A stretch of 64,000 bases of DNA from Peiella sedimenti (GTDB lineage Bacteria; Pseudomonadota; Alphaproteobacteria; Caulobacterales; Caulobacteraceae): positions 248,001 through 312,000 of the forward strand of contig NZ_JAUKTR010000003.1 of the NCBI RefSeq assembly GCF_030504955.1, given 5' to 3'. The notes beneath the pieces are model-generated. The model was not told the origin of the DNA. It worked only from the letters and a program-made list of their open reading frames with translations, and did not search any database. The first letter of the stretch is position 1. Each line of letters starts with the position of its first letter. The position numbers and the translations under genes were made by a program. This document shows positions 17,077-25,199 of this stretch, piece by piece.

Positions 17077-18300
17077 ATGGCAGCCGACGCGCTCGAAGTC
17101 CTGCTCGATGGTCGAAGGATCGGCCTGATCACCGCCTTGGGTGGGGATCAGTCGATTTTCTCGTTCGATGACGACTATGCGGACGATCCCGATCGGCCGA
17201 CGCTCAGCCTCTCCTTCAAGGGGGAGCGCGGCGGACTGCTGCGCAATCATCGGCCCACCCAGACGCGGCTGATGCCCGTCTTTTCCAACCTGCTGCCTGA
17301 AGGCGCGCTTAGGGACTACCTGGCCCAGCGGGCCGGCCTCAAGCCGATGCGGGAATACCCGTTGCTGGAGGCGCTTGGTCCCGACCTTCCAGGCGCCGTC
17401 GCCGTCCGCCCCGTCGGAGAGGGCCCGGTTGATGAAGATCATGATGATGATCAGCACGACGACGGCGCCGCGGGTCAGGGCCCCCTGAGGTTCTCCCTGG
17501 CCGGCGTGCAACTGAAGTTCTCGGCGGTCGAAAAGGCGCAGGGGAGGCTGACCATCCCCGCGAGCGGCCGAGGTGGGGACTGGATCATCAAACTGCCGTC
17601 GGTCCACTTTCGCGGCGTCGCGGCCAACGAGTACTCGATGATGCGCCTGGCCAAGGCCATGGGCATGGAAATCCCTGACGTGGACCTCGTGCCACTCGAC
17701 CAAATCGAGGGGCTGCCGGAAGGAATCGGAAAGTTCGAGGAGGACGCCTTCGCCATCCGGCGGTTCGATCGCCGGGCGGACGGGGGACGGATCCATATCG
17801 AGGACTTCGCCCAGGTCTTCGGGGTCTATCCGGGCGATAAGTACGACAAGGGATCCTATCGCTATCTGGCGAAGGTGCTCTGGCTGGAGACTGGGGAGCC
17901 CGGGGTGCGCGAGTTCATCCGGCGCCTGGTGTTCAACACCCTGATCGGCAACACCGACATGCACCTGAAGAACTGGTCGCTGATCTATCGCGACGGCCGC
18001 ACGCCCGAGCTGTCGCCCGGCTACGACTTCCTGTCGACGACCGTCTACATTCCCGATGAGAACGCGGCGCTGAAGTACGCCCGGACGAAGCGGATGGACG
18101 AGTTCAGCCTCGACGAGGTGGTCTACATGGCCGCCAGAGCCGGGTTGCCGGAGGCCCTGGCCCGCGATGCGGCCGCTGAAGCCGTCGATCGCTTTCATGA
18201 CATCTGGCGAGCCGAGCGGGCGCATCTGCCGCTAGCCGATGATGTCGTCGCCGAGGTCGAGAGGCTGCTTGGCGTCGTGCCTATCGCCCGGGCCAGGTAA
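17077..18300 (+). CDS. hipA: HipA-like serine/threonine kinase toxin
   Basis: A 407-residue protein of normal HipA length. The N-terminal HipA domain contains LLPEGALRDYLAQRAG, and the kinase-like C-terminal domain has GNTDMHLKNWSLIY with the catalytic Asp and Asn, then LSPGYDFLSTTVY with the metal-binding Asp. E. coli HipA phosphorylates glutamyl-tRNA synthetase and causes persistence. An acidic His/Asp insertion (DEDHDDDQHDDG) sits around residue 125. It forms an operon with the XRE gene and lies next to the integrase, so it likely helps to stabilise the element. Confidence 0.88.
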   Translation: MAADALEVLLDGRRIGLITALGGDQSIFSFDDDYADDPDRPTLSLSFKGERGGLLRNHRPTQTRLMPVFSNLLPEGALRDYLAQRAGLKPMREYPLLEALGPDLPGAVAVRPVGEGPVDEDHDDDQHDDGAAGQGPLRFSLAGVQLKFSAVEKAQGRLTIPASGRGGDWIIKLPSVHFRGVAANEYSMMRLAKAMGMEIPDVDLVPLDQIEGLPEGIGKFEEDAFAIRRFDRRADGGRIHIEDFAQVFGVYPGDKYDKGSYRYLAKVLWLETGEPGVREFIRRLVFNTLIGNTDMHLKNWSLIYRDGRTPELSPGYDFLSTTVYIPDENAALKYARTKRMDEFSLDEVVYMAARAGLPEALARDAAAEAVDRFHDIWRAERAHLPLADDVVAEVERLLGVVPIARAR

Positions 18301-18375
18301 ACTCCGGAGCGAGTTGCTGCCTGTGAGGATCGCCTGGCCTTATCGACGGCCCGGTGGAAGATGGTGTCCCCCTCG

Positions 18376-19500
18376 TCAGCCCCTTCTGCGGCTCAGAGCC
18401 TTGCGGGCGTTCTCCATGTGGTCGGGGCAGTGGTGACCGTAGCGGCGGCGGATCAGGTTCTCGCTGGTCGAGGTGAAGCCAGCGACCTCCCATGTCGGCA
18501 CGCCCGCCTGGAGCATCCAGGTGATGCACGTGTGCTTGAGAGTGTGCGGCGTCACGTCGCCGCCCAGCTTCGCCAGCCGCCGCGCAGCGTCGAACCCGGT
18601 TTTCTGCCGCTGAATGGTCTCGCCCGCGTATTCGGTCGGGCCGGTGACCGTCAGCCGTCGCCAGCGCCGGAGATGCGGCAGCAGGCGATCGGGGATCGGG
18701 CAGGGGCGGCGTCGCTTGCGCGTCTCGCGCTCTTCGGTGCCGCGGCGATAGATGCGATGCTCCTTCAGATCGACCGATCCGGAGTGCGCGTTCCGCTCCC
18801 ACCGCAGTCCCAGCACCGCCGCGTGGCGGGTGGCGGTGTAGAGGGCGATCAGGATGAATCGGGCCACATGGTAGTTCGGCTTGGCCACCCGTGCGTAGGC
18901 GGTCACCCGCCCGTCAGCGTCGAAGCCGTTCGGCGTGAAGCCCAGCGCGCCCCGGAGCAGCCGCGCGGCCTCGTCACGGGTGAGCCACCGCGCCTCCTGT
19001 TCGTCCGTGCCCGGTTTCCAGACGGCGATGGGGCGATCCAGCTTGCCCGCCTTCCACGCCCGGTTCAGCGCGGCCGACAGCGTCTCGAGTTCGCGCTTCG
19101 CCGTCGCCTGCTTGACCGGCTTGTGCCCGATCGCTCCGGTGGTGCGAGCGGCGACGTAGGCCTTGCAGGTGTCAATGTTCACCTGACTGCAGGCCATGCC
19201 GCCGAAGTGGTCGATCAGCCAGGGCACGTGAGTGGCTTCGGGCCCGCTATGGTCCTCGTCCAGGCTGTCCAGGTAGTAGATCACGCAGTCCGCGACGAGG
19301 ATGCGGCGTGGGTCGCCGTCGCCGAAGGCCGGCTCGTGCTTGGCCGCTAGGTAGCGCGCGAGCGCTTCTTCAGCCTCTCGGCGCGCATCAGGGCCGCAGC
19401 CCGTGCCGACCTCTCGGCCTCCGTCGAGGACGACGTATACGGACGGACGACCTGCTCGCTCTCGGAGCCAGAGCCGGGGCGGTTCACGACGACGCGGCAC
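18376..19500 (-). CDS. Tyrosine recombinase / phage-type integrase
   Basis: A 374-residue integrase. Catalytic landmarks: Arg in TATRHAAVLGLRWERN, HTLKHTCITWML with the His-x-x-Arg-type box (here a Lys/His version), and the tyrosine in LIRRRYGHH near the end. The N-terminus (MPRRREPPRLWLRERAGRPS) is an arm-binding region. The gene overlaps the upstream xis-like gene by 154 bp in another frame. Its C-terminal 36 codons closely resemble the integrase remnant beside tRNA-Val. No obvious attachment site is seen in the 75 bp after its stop, so whether it drives the tRNA-Val islands or a nested element is undecided. Confidence 0.9.
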   Translation of the reverse strand: MPRRREPPRLWLRERAGRPSVYVVLDGGREVGTGCGPDARREAEEALARYLAAKHEPAFGDGDPRRILVADCVIYYLDSLDEDHSGPEATHVPWLIDHFGGMACSQVNIDTCKAYVAARTTGAIGHKPVKQATAKRELETLSAALNRAWKAGKLDRPIAVWKPGTDEQEARWLTRDEAARLLRGALGFTPNGFDADGRVTAYARVAKPNYHVARFILIALYTATRHAAVLGLRWERNAHSGSVDLKEHRIYRRGTEERETRKRRRPCPIPDRLLPHLRRWRRLTVTGPTEYAGETIQRQKTGFDAARRLAKLGGDVTPHTLKHTCITWMLQAGVPTWEVAGFTSTSENLIRRRYGHHCPDHMENARKALSRRRG

Positions 19501-19757
19501 TTCTTCCTCATTTCGTTGATGGCGCGGAGGGTGACGAACCAGCGGCCCCCGATCTTCTCCAGTTCAAGGTTCCCGCGCTGGTGCTCGGTCATCAGGGTGC
19601 TGGGCTTCAGCGACCCGTCGGGGAAGGCGATCACCACCGCCTTGGACAGGCGCAGCGGCGTGTCGGGGTGGATGCCGGGCGGGCAGGGGAAGGTGAGGAC
19701 TTCGGGCTCCGGCAGCGGTTGGCCGGGGTGGTTCAGCTCGTTTCCGTTGTTCTTCAT
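19347..19757 (-). CDS. Excisionase-like small DNA-binding protein
   Basis: A 136-residue protein. The central region (TPLRLSKAVVIAFPDGSLKP, then LEKIGGRWFVTLRAINEM) reads like the winged-helix motif of excisionase or AlpA-type proteins, in which a recognition segment is followed by a wing with a Trp/Phe-x-x-T. The C-terminus is basic (AALMRAERLKKRSRAT). It overlaps the integrase start by 154 bp, and tandem 26-bp repeats occur about 110 bp upstream. Assignment as Xis is by position and fold pattern; a general regulator of the integrase is the alternative. Confidence 0.65.
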   Translation of the reverse strand: MKNNGNELNHPGQPLPEPEVLTFPCPPGIHPDTPLRLSKAVVIAFPDGSLKPSTLMTEHQRGNLELEKIGGRWFVTLRAINEMRKKCRVVVNRPGSGSESEQVVRPYTSSSTEAERSARAAALMRAERLKKRSRAT

Positions 19758-19869
19758 TTGACGAATCGAAATTGAGGTTTCTCGCCGGGACCATTCCCGC
19801 CGAGGTGGGCTCCTCCTTCGTCGTCCACACCCCTATACGCACGTGCGACGCTCGCGTCAAGTAATGAAT

Positions 19870-19921
19870 CAGCTTACGCAAATCATTCCTTTACACAGGT
19901 CACGCAATTCCATCCTTTACA
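19870..19921. repeat. Tandem 26-bp direct repeats upstream of xis-int
   Basis: Two adjoining units, 19870-19895 and 19896-19921, match at 21 of 26 positions and share ACGCAA or CACGCAA and TCCTTTACA. They lie in the intergenic region 19758-19988, between the xis gene and a divergently transcribed small gene, so they probably bind a regulator or the excisionase. Confidence 0.7.
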
Positions 19922-19988
19922 ACTCGGACCATGACCACGAGAACTTAAAAATACTTGACTCCAGTTCGGGGCCAGGCATCATTCGCAC

Positions 19989-20183
19989 ATGAACATCACC
20001 ATCCACATGATCGGCGGGGGTCGCCTGGGGCTCGGCTTGGAGGCCGACGGCCTGGAAGATGTCGCCGACATCCTCCGCCGCGAGCGCGGCCTGCTTGGGG
20101 ACGCGCTGCCGAACGACGACGGCGAGGTCCTGGGCCGCGTTCTGGTCCCCGCCCACCGCATCCAGCTCGTCACGGAGGGGTAG
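19989..20183 (+). CDS. Small acidic protein of unknown function
   Basis: A 64-residue protein, MNITIHMIGGGRLGLGLEAD at the start, with the helical stretch LEDVADILRRERGLLG. Transcribed divergently from the xis-int pair, with the tandem 26-bp repeats in the shared intergenic region and a short AT-rich patch (AACTTAAAAATACTTGAC) nearby that may hold promoter elements. It has no recognisable domain. It could be a regulator of the mobile module; that is only positional. Confidence 0.5.
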   Translation: MNITIHMIGGGRLGLGLEADGLEDVADILRRERGLLGDALPNDDGEVLGRVLVPAHRIQLVTEG

Positions 20184-20384
20184 GGCGCACGATATCGACT
20201 AGAGGCGGGCCCTAGATGGGCCCCTGGGCCGACCAGGGCGGCTCCCTGAGCTCTGGCGGCTAGGCGCAATCGCCATGGCCGTGCGGCCGGTCACCCGGCG
20301 CCGATTCATGACAGCGCGCTGCCGACGCCGGGCGCGGGCCATGACCCCGCCGATCAACGACAACTCTTAGAAAGGAGAATTCGG

Positions 20385-20864
20385 ATGCCTAACTCCCTTC
20401 CCTCCGCGGGGAGCCGTGCCTTTATCTATATCAGCGGCTCGGATGACCGTCCGTGGGGCCCGGTCGAGCAGCAGCGAGATATTTGCCGCGAGATCGCCCG
20501 TCGCCACGAATGGGAGATCGAGGGCGAGTTCCTCGATACGAACCGGCGCCGCCGTGGCCGCGGTGACAGCCGCACCGCCCTGGGGCGCATGGCCTACCTC
20601 GCACGCCGAGGTCATGCCGAGGTCATCATCTTGGAAAGCCTGGACCGACTTCCGCGCAGCGCCAGCGCGCAGTCCTACCTGTCGGAGGCGATGGACGAAA
20701 CGGGCGTCGTCCTGATGACCGCGCAGGCCGGCGTGGTTGAGCGCCTGACGTTTGCGATCTGGCGCGAGATGAGCACTGCCTGGTCCGAAGTGCACAACCA
20801 CCGGGTGAAGCGCGGCCTGGCGCGGCGCAAGCTGAGCCTCGCGACCACGCCGGCCTCCGCCTGA
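20385..20864 (+). CDS. Stand-alone serine-recombinase catalytic domain, divergent active site
   Basis: A 159-residue protein matching only the resolvase N-terminal fold: AFIYISGSDDRPWGPVEQQR, then RTALGRMAYLARRGHAEVII and LESLDRLPRSASA. The last is the LDRL-R catalytic segment. In most resolvases the first motif is YxRxS; here it is YISGS, so the nucleophile Ser may remain but the Arg two residues before it is gone. No DNA-binding domain follows. AAGGAG precedes the start. It lies upstream of the large serine recombinase and may act as an accessory or directionality partner rather than an independent recombinase. Confidence 0.7.
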   Translation: MPNSLPSAGSRAFIYISGSDDRPWGPVEQQRDICREIARRHEWEIEGEFLDTNRRRRGRGDSRTALGRMAYLARRGHAEVIILESLDRLPRSASAQSYLSEAMDETGVVLMTAQAGVVERLTFAIWREMSTAWSEVHNHRVKRGLARRKLSLATTPASA

Positions 20865-20924
20865 TCGCCAGCGACATCACCCGAGCCTGGGCTCGTCCAC
20901 ACATCACCCTCAGTAGAAGCCATC

Positions 20925-21371
20925 ATGCAGACCAACGTCGGCCTCTCCGGCGGCCCCCAGCCGGTCCTTCATCAGCCTTACGATCAGCATCCCCACGGCC
21001 CCTTCGCCGCGGAGATGGCGCCGTCGCTTATCGCCCGCGCCAACGGGTTCAGCTCGGCTCTTTGGTTGGTCCTCCTCTCGAAGATGCCCGATGTGGACGG
21101 CGCCCATGGACAGGTTCTCGGGTGCCCGGGACATCAACCCGTTGAGGTCCAGTTGGCCAGGACCAGCCGTCGCAGCCTGGTGGTCGCCTCGCCGGTCTGC
21201 TTCCAGCTCGAGAGCCGCCCCCGCGTGGCCGGCGCCGCGTTGATCAATGGCGAGGGCGCCATCGAGGCGTTCGGCCTGCTTAAGGGGCGCTCCTACGAGA
21301 AGCTGCCGCCCCAGCGCTACGAATTCACGGCGGACAGCATCGTGGTCCGCAAGCCCATCGCTGACCGCTGA
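20925..21371 (+). CDS. Hypothetical protein in the serine-recombinase cluster
   Basis: A 148-residue protein without a signal peptide or membrane span. Readable stretches are MQTNVGLSGGPQPVLHQPYD, LARTSRRSLVVASPVCFQLE and the C-terminal ALINGEGAIEAFGLLKGRSY. No recognised domain. It is placed between the small recombinase-domain gene and the large serine recombinase in the same direction, so it is probably part of the same transcription unit and of the element's own functions. Confidence 0.5.
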   Translation: MQTNVGLSGGPQPVLHQPYDQHPHGPFAAEMAPSLIARANGFSSALWLVLLSKMPDVDGAHGQVLGCPGHQPVEVQLARTSRRSLVVASPVCFQLESRPRVAGAALINGEGAIEAFGLLKGRSYEKLPPQRYEFTADSIVVRKPIADR

Positions 21372-21390
21372 CGCTGGGAACCCGCCCCCG

Positions 21391-21570
21391 ATGACACCGC
21401 CCTCGAATAGGACCGTGGACTACGAACTGTGGCGCCGCGCGCAGGACCGCCGAGAGCAGGACCTCCTTGAGGGGCTGACCGCCGAGCAGCGTCTCCTTGC
21501 GCCCCTGGTGCTCAGCCTCGCCCGGCTGGCCGCCCAACGCGACGCCAAGACCCAGGAGCCGTTGGTGTGA
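21391..21570 (+). CDS. Small protein overlapping the serine recombinase start
   Basis: A 59-residue protein with the sequence DYELWRRAQDRREQDLLEGL, mostly helical and charged. The stop overlaps the GTG start of the large serine recombinase (21567), a sign of translational coupling. No homologue is recognised. Longer upstream frames exist in the same phase but would overlap the preceding gene, so the ATG at 21391 was preferred. Confidence 0.5.
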   Translation: MTPPSNRTVDYELWRRAQDRREQDLLEGLTAEQRLLAPLVLSLARLAAQRDAKTQEPLV

Positions 21571-23732
21571 GCCTGTTTAATCGCGGCCCGGTGCCGCCTC
21601 CCGGCTCCAGAGTGCTGCTCTATGCGCGCTTCTCCGACAACCAACAGAACCCGCTTGGGGCTGAAGATCAGCTTCGCATCCTGGCCGAAGACTGCCAGCG
21701 GCACGGATGGGTGGTGGTCGGCTCCTACACCGACAAGGGAAAGTCTGGTCGTTCGGTCAAGCGCCGGACTGGTTACCTGGACATGATGGCGGCCGCCGCC
21801 GCGGGCGAAGCAGATGTAATCGGCGTCTTCCAGCTAGACCGTCTTGGCCGCGACGCGCGGGAGCTCAACGACGCCCGCAACCGGCTCCAAGACGCCAACG
21901 TCATGATCTTCACGCACGACAAGGGCTTCATGACCCGGTTCGAGTTCGCCATCTACGCCGAAATGGCGCAGATGGAGAGCGAGCGCATGGCCGAACGCAC
22001 GTCCCGCGGCCGCCGCGCCGCCGCGGCGCGCGGGAAGTTTATGGGCGACGTGCCGTATGGCTACCGCCTGGTCGAGCAGAAGGCGGCGGACGGCTCGCCG
22101 ATCCTGAACAGCCGCGGTCACCCCGTGCGAGACATCGCTGTGAACGACGCCACTGCTCCCTACGTCCTTCGAGTGAACCAGGACTTCGACGCGGGCCTCA
22201 GCCCCCACCAGATTGCCGTCGCCCTTACAGCGGAGGGCATACCGACCCCGGAGGGTGGTCCGATCTGGCATCCGAACACCATCGTGGGCGTGAAGCGCTC
22301 GATGTCCGGCCTGCTGCGTAACCCGATCATCGTCGGGCGCGTCATCCACGGGAAGGTGACGAACGAGCGCGATCCGAAGACCGGCGAACTCAAGAAGCGT
22401 AAGGGCGACGTCGCCGACATGATCGAGCACGAGCGCCCTGATCTGCGCATCGTTCCCCAGGACGTATGGGACCGCAATCAGGCCAGGCTTGCCGCTCGCC
22501 CCGCCTCGAAGCTGGTTGATCGACGCCGCCCCACCTACCCCTTCAGCGGGCTGGTGAAATGCGGTGTCTGCGGTGGCTCCTTCGTGCAGGTTTCCAAGAC
22601 GATGGGATGTTCGGCCTATCGCTTGAAGGCGTGCTCGAACAACCGTCGCGTCCGTCGCCAGGACCTGGAGAAGGCGGCGCTGGATGGGCTGACGCAGCAG
22701 CTCGCTCAGCCCGAAGTCATCTCCTGGTTCATGCCGGAATATCTGCGCGAACGCGGGCCGGCTAACGAGGCGGCCGCCGAGCGCCGCGCACGGGCCGTTC
22801 AGAAGCTGGCCGAGATCAACGAGGAGATCGACTCGATCCGCGAGCAGCTTCGCCTCAAGCCCGGCGTGCACGCGCGCAAGATGTTCAACGACGACCTGGA
22901 GACGCTCATCGCTTCGAAGGCCCAGTTCGAGCGCGAGGCCGCGCGCACCGAGAACGCGCGGCCGGTGGAGCTCACCTCGGATTTCGTGGTTGGCCGCTTC
23001 GAGGCTCTGCTGGAGGATCTGGGGCAGGCGATCCAGGGGAACGAGCGCGACGCTGCGCGTGCCCGCGAAATCGTCCGCAGCTTGATCACCAAGGTGACCG
23101 TGGAACCCTTCGATGGCGAGGGCGGTCGCCCCGACGGCAAGGGGAACAAGGCCGTGCGCGTCTACATCGAGGGGGAGATCAGCCGCCTGGTCGACCGCGT
23201 CACGCTCGAAAAGAAGATCATGCACGAGCGAGGTGCCGGGGACGTGCATAATCTTCCGATCGCCACCTTCTGGTTCTACGTCGATCTGTTCCAGCCCCAG
23301 ACGCCCGAGGAGGAGCAGCTGTGGCGCGACGTGGCCCTAATCGGCCGTATGCTCGACGATGCGGACTGGCCGATCCTCTTCCGTGAAATGGTCGCCGCCG
23401 TGAACGACCGGGGGCGAGAGCCTGACGAGGCCGAGCTGGAGTCCGACCAAGCTCGCGTGCGGCTCGGCCTGGCCCAGTACCGCCGGGGCAAGTGGGTCCG
23501 CTCGATCCGCCTCAGCGATGCGAACGACTGGGGTTGGGTGTGGGCTGATCGCCCGCTCAAGGATCACGAGTGGCGCGTCCGGCACAAGCGGCGCACGGCC
23601 AGCGGCCCGACCGCGGTCGGAGACGCCGAGACCGGGGTGACCGTGGCGGCGCCGCTGGGCGTCATCCGGCTTGGCGGCCCGGAAGCCGCTGTGATGCAGA
23701 TCCGGCGCAGCACGCCGACGACCGAAGAGTAG
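21567..23732 (+). CDS. Large serine recombinase
   Basis: A 721-residue site-specific recombinase. N-terminal resolvase domain: VLLYARFSDNQQNP (Y-x-R-x-S with nucleophile Ser), then FQLDRLGRDARELND (LDRL-x-R). The recombinase domain follows, with FMGDVPYGYRLVEQ, then the zinc-ribbon-like YPFSGLVKCGVCGGSF with a later Cys (SAYRLKACSNN), and a coiled coil (AAAERRARAVQKLAEINEEI). These parts fit the large serine integrase group that moves phages and ICEs. Starts at GTG, overlapping the upstream gene. It may mobilise a nested element; its att sites were not located. Confidence 0.9.
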   Translation: MSLFNRGPVPPPGSRVLLYARFSDNQQNPLGAEDQLRILAEDCQRHGWVVVGSYTDKGKSGRSVKRRTGYLDMMAAAAAGEADVIGVFQLDRLGRDARELNDARNRLQDANVMIFTHDKGFMTRFEFAIYAEMAQMESERMAERTSRGRRAAAARGKFMGDVPYGYRLVEQKAADGSPILNSRGHPVRDIAVNDATAPYVLRVNQDFDAGLSPHQIAVALTAEGIPTPEGGPIWHPNTIVGVKRSMSGLLRNPIIVGRVIHGKVTNERDPKTGELKKRKGDVADMIEHERPDLRIVPQDVWDRNQARLAARPASKLVDRRRPTYPFSGLVKCGVCGGSFVQVSKTMGCSAYRLKACSNNRRVRRQDLEKAALDGLTQQLAQPEVISWFMPEYLRERGPANEAAAERRARAVQKLAEINEEIDSIREQLRLKPGVHARKMFNDDLETLIASKAQFEREAARTENARPVELTSDFVVGRFEALLEDLGQAIQGNERDAARAREIVRSLITKVTVEPFDGEGGRPDGKGNKAVRVYIEGEISRLVDRVTLEKKIMHERGAGDVHNLPIATFWFYVDLFQPQTPEEEQLWRDVALIGRMLDDADWPILFREMVAAVNDRGREPDEAELESDQARVRLGLAQYRRGKWVRSIRLSDANDWGWVWADRPLKDHEWRVRHKRRTASGPTAVGDAETGVTVAAPLGVIRLGGPEAAVMQIRRSTPTTEE

Positions 23733-23776
23733 CGAGCGATAGAGGCGGCCTTCGAGCCGCAGACCTCGGTTGGCGT

Positions 23777-24133
23777 CTAGAACAGGGCGCGTTCCCAGCC
23801 GCGGCGCCAGCTCATGACGTGCAGCTTTCCGCCCACATACTGGCCGGGCCGGCGCGGATCGATATAGCCCGACATCAACGGCGGGCCTCCCTGGGGCCCG
23901 TCGATCCGGAAGCACACGCCCGCTTCGTGACGGTTGAACATGATGTGAAGATCGCCGTGAACGGCGTCGCCGATTTGCCCCCAATCCGAGGGGCGCAGCT
24001 CAGTCTCGGCCAGAATCTGGCGCAAGCGCTTCAGGATGACGACAGACGCCGCCTTGCGGCTTCGACCAACCGCCACTTGCGCTGGGTGAACAAATTGGAC
24101 GACGTCGGCGGCTTCGGTGTGATGGCTAACCAT
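23777..24133 (-). CDS. Hypothetical protein (118 aa)
   Basis: A 118-residue protein; the ATG at 24133 has GGAAG 5 bases upstream and is preferred over 24154. Contains ASVVILKRLRQILAETELRP, GDLHIMFNRHEAGVCFRIDG, GYIDPRRPGQYVGG and a C-terminal WRRGWERALF. No domain is recognised; there is no signal peptide. It converges on the end of the serine recombinase gene (44 bp between stops) and points away from the restriction-modification operon. Confidence 0.5.
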   Translation of the reverse strand: MVSHHTEAADVVQFVHPAQVAVGRSRKAASVVILKRLRQILAETELRPSDWGQIGDAVHGDLHIMFNRHEAGVCFRIDGPQGGPPLMSGYIDPRRPGQYVGGKLHVMSWRRGWERALF

Positions 24134-24482
24134 ATCTGCTTCCTTTCGGGACAATGGTTAACCACGCTGCAAGTGATGCACCGTCCGGTGCGGGTTGGGC
24201 GCCGCGTAACCTGGGCCCGTTGACGGGCGCAAACGGCCAGGAATGCGGAACGCGCCCCACCATGGGGAGGTCCTCGCATATCTCGCGATAGAGCCGCTCG
24301 AAGCCCGCGTGCCCATGCACCGCCGCGAGCACGGGCGTGGCCACAAAGCGCGCCGAACTGGCGTATCCGGCGAAACCGTTTCTGCCGCTAACGCGGCCAC
24401 AGTAGTCCGTCTTTGGGCTGCGGTCATGGATGCGAGCGGCAGTCTGCTTGGCTTTGGCTACTGACGGGTAGAGTTCATTTTC
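24134..24482. other. Non-coding or degenerate gap
   Basis: About 350 bp. Short frames on both strands (such as 24126-24344, minus) lack convincing starts or recognisable motifs. I see no RNA gene or clear promoter. It separates the recombinase module from the restriction operon. Confidence 0.4.
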
Positions 24483-25199
24483 TCACGCCATCTTTTGTTC
24501 TAGTCGCCGCTTCCGCATTTCCCAATCGGGTAACACGCGGTCCAAGAGCTCGAAGAACTCTGGACCGTGGTGCGGCACCGCGACGTGGCAGAGCTCGTGC
24601 GTGATAACGTAGTCGATTGCGTCGATTGGCGCCTCGATCAGGCGGCGATTAAGCAGCAGCCGCGATGCCGGGGACATCGAACCCCACCGCTGCTGGAGTT
24701 GGCGCACGATCAGGCTTTTGGGGCGGAAGTCTTCCGGGGCCGGGAAGCGCAGCAGATTGACTTCGAGGCGCTCGGCAAATTTTGAATGGGCCCGCTGCCG
24801 ATACCAACCTTCGACAAGTTCGCGGGTGGCCTCGGTCCGTTCGGGCCTGTGCGTTTGGACCACAATGAAGCCACGGACGAGCTTCACCGTCGCCTGAACG
24901 TGGGGCACTACCTTCAATCGATACTGCCGCCCGAGATAGAGATGGGTCTCGCCTGCCACATACTGGCGATCCGGGGTGCGCGGCAGGAACTGGATGAAAT
25001 ACCGCTGCTGGCGCCTGATCCACGCGGCGCGCTTGCGCACTTTCTCCTCGATAGCCACCAGCGGAGCATCCTGTGGAGCAGCGACCACAACGGAGGCATC
25101 AGGCTCTACGGCGATTTCCAGCGTCGTCCGATCGCGGCGCACGATGGAGAAATCAATCCGGTGTTCACCATATCGGACGCTGTGTCGTTCCGCGTTCAT
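24483..25199 (-). CDS. YgjP/SprT-like zinc metallopeptidase
   Basis: A 238-residue protein of the M48/YgjP-like (DUF45) group. The C-terminal AIDYVITHELCHVAVPHHGPEF, split here as the zinc motif HELCH followed by a third His, and the upstream LQQRWGSMSPASRLLLN box fit this family. It is the last gene of the type I restriction-modification operon and overlaps hsdR by ATGA at 25196-25199. Such peptidases are often found at the end of type I operons, possibly regulating the restriction complex by proteolysis as ClpXP does elsewhere; that role is inferred. Confidence 0.8.
   Translation of the reverse strand: MNAERHSVRYGEHRIDFSIVRRDRTTLEIAVEPDASVVVAAPQDAPLVAIEEKVRKRAAWIRRQQRYFIQFLPRTPDRQYVAGETHLYLGRQYRLKVVPHVQATVKLVRGFIVVQTHRPERTEATRELVEGWYRQRAHSKFAERLEVNLLRFPAPEDFRPKSLIVRQLQQRWGSMSPASRLLLNRRLIEAPIDAIDYVITHELCHVAVPHHGPEFFELLDRVLPDWEMRKRRLEQKMA

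Noticed and set aside
18301-18375. Attachment site next to the intact integrase
   Set aside because: I could find no tRNA-like or repeated sequence shared with other places in the window within these bases.
24126-24427. Minus-strand frames of 70-90 codons beside the 118-residue gene
   Set aside because: They overlap the start region of that gene, have no ribosome-binding site and no recognisable motif.
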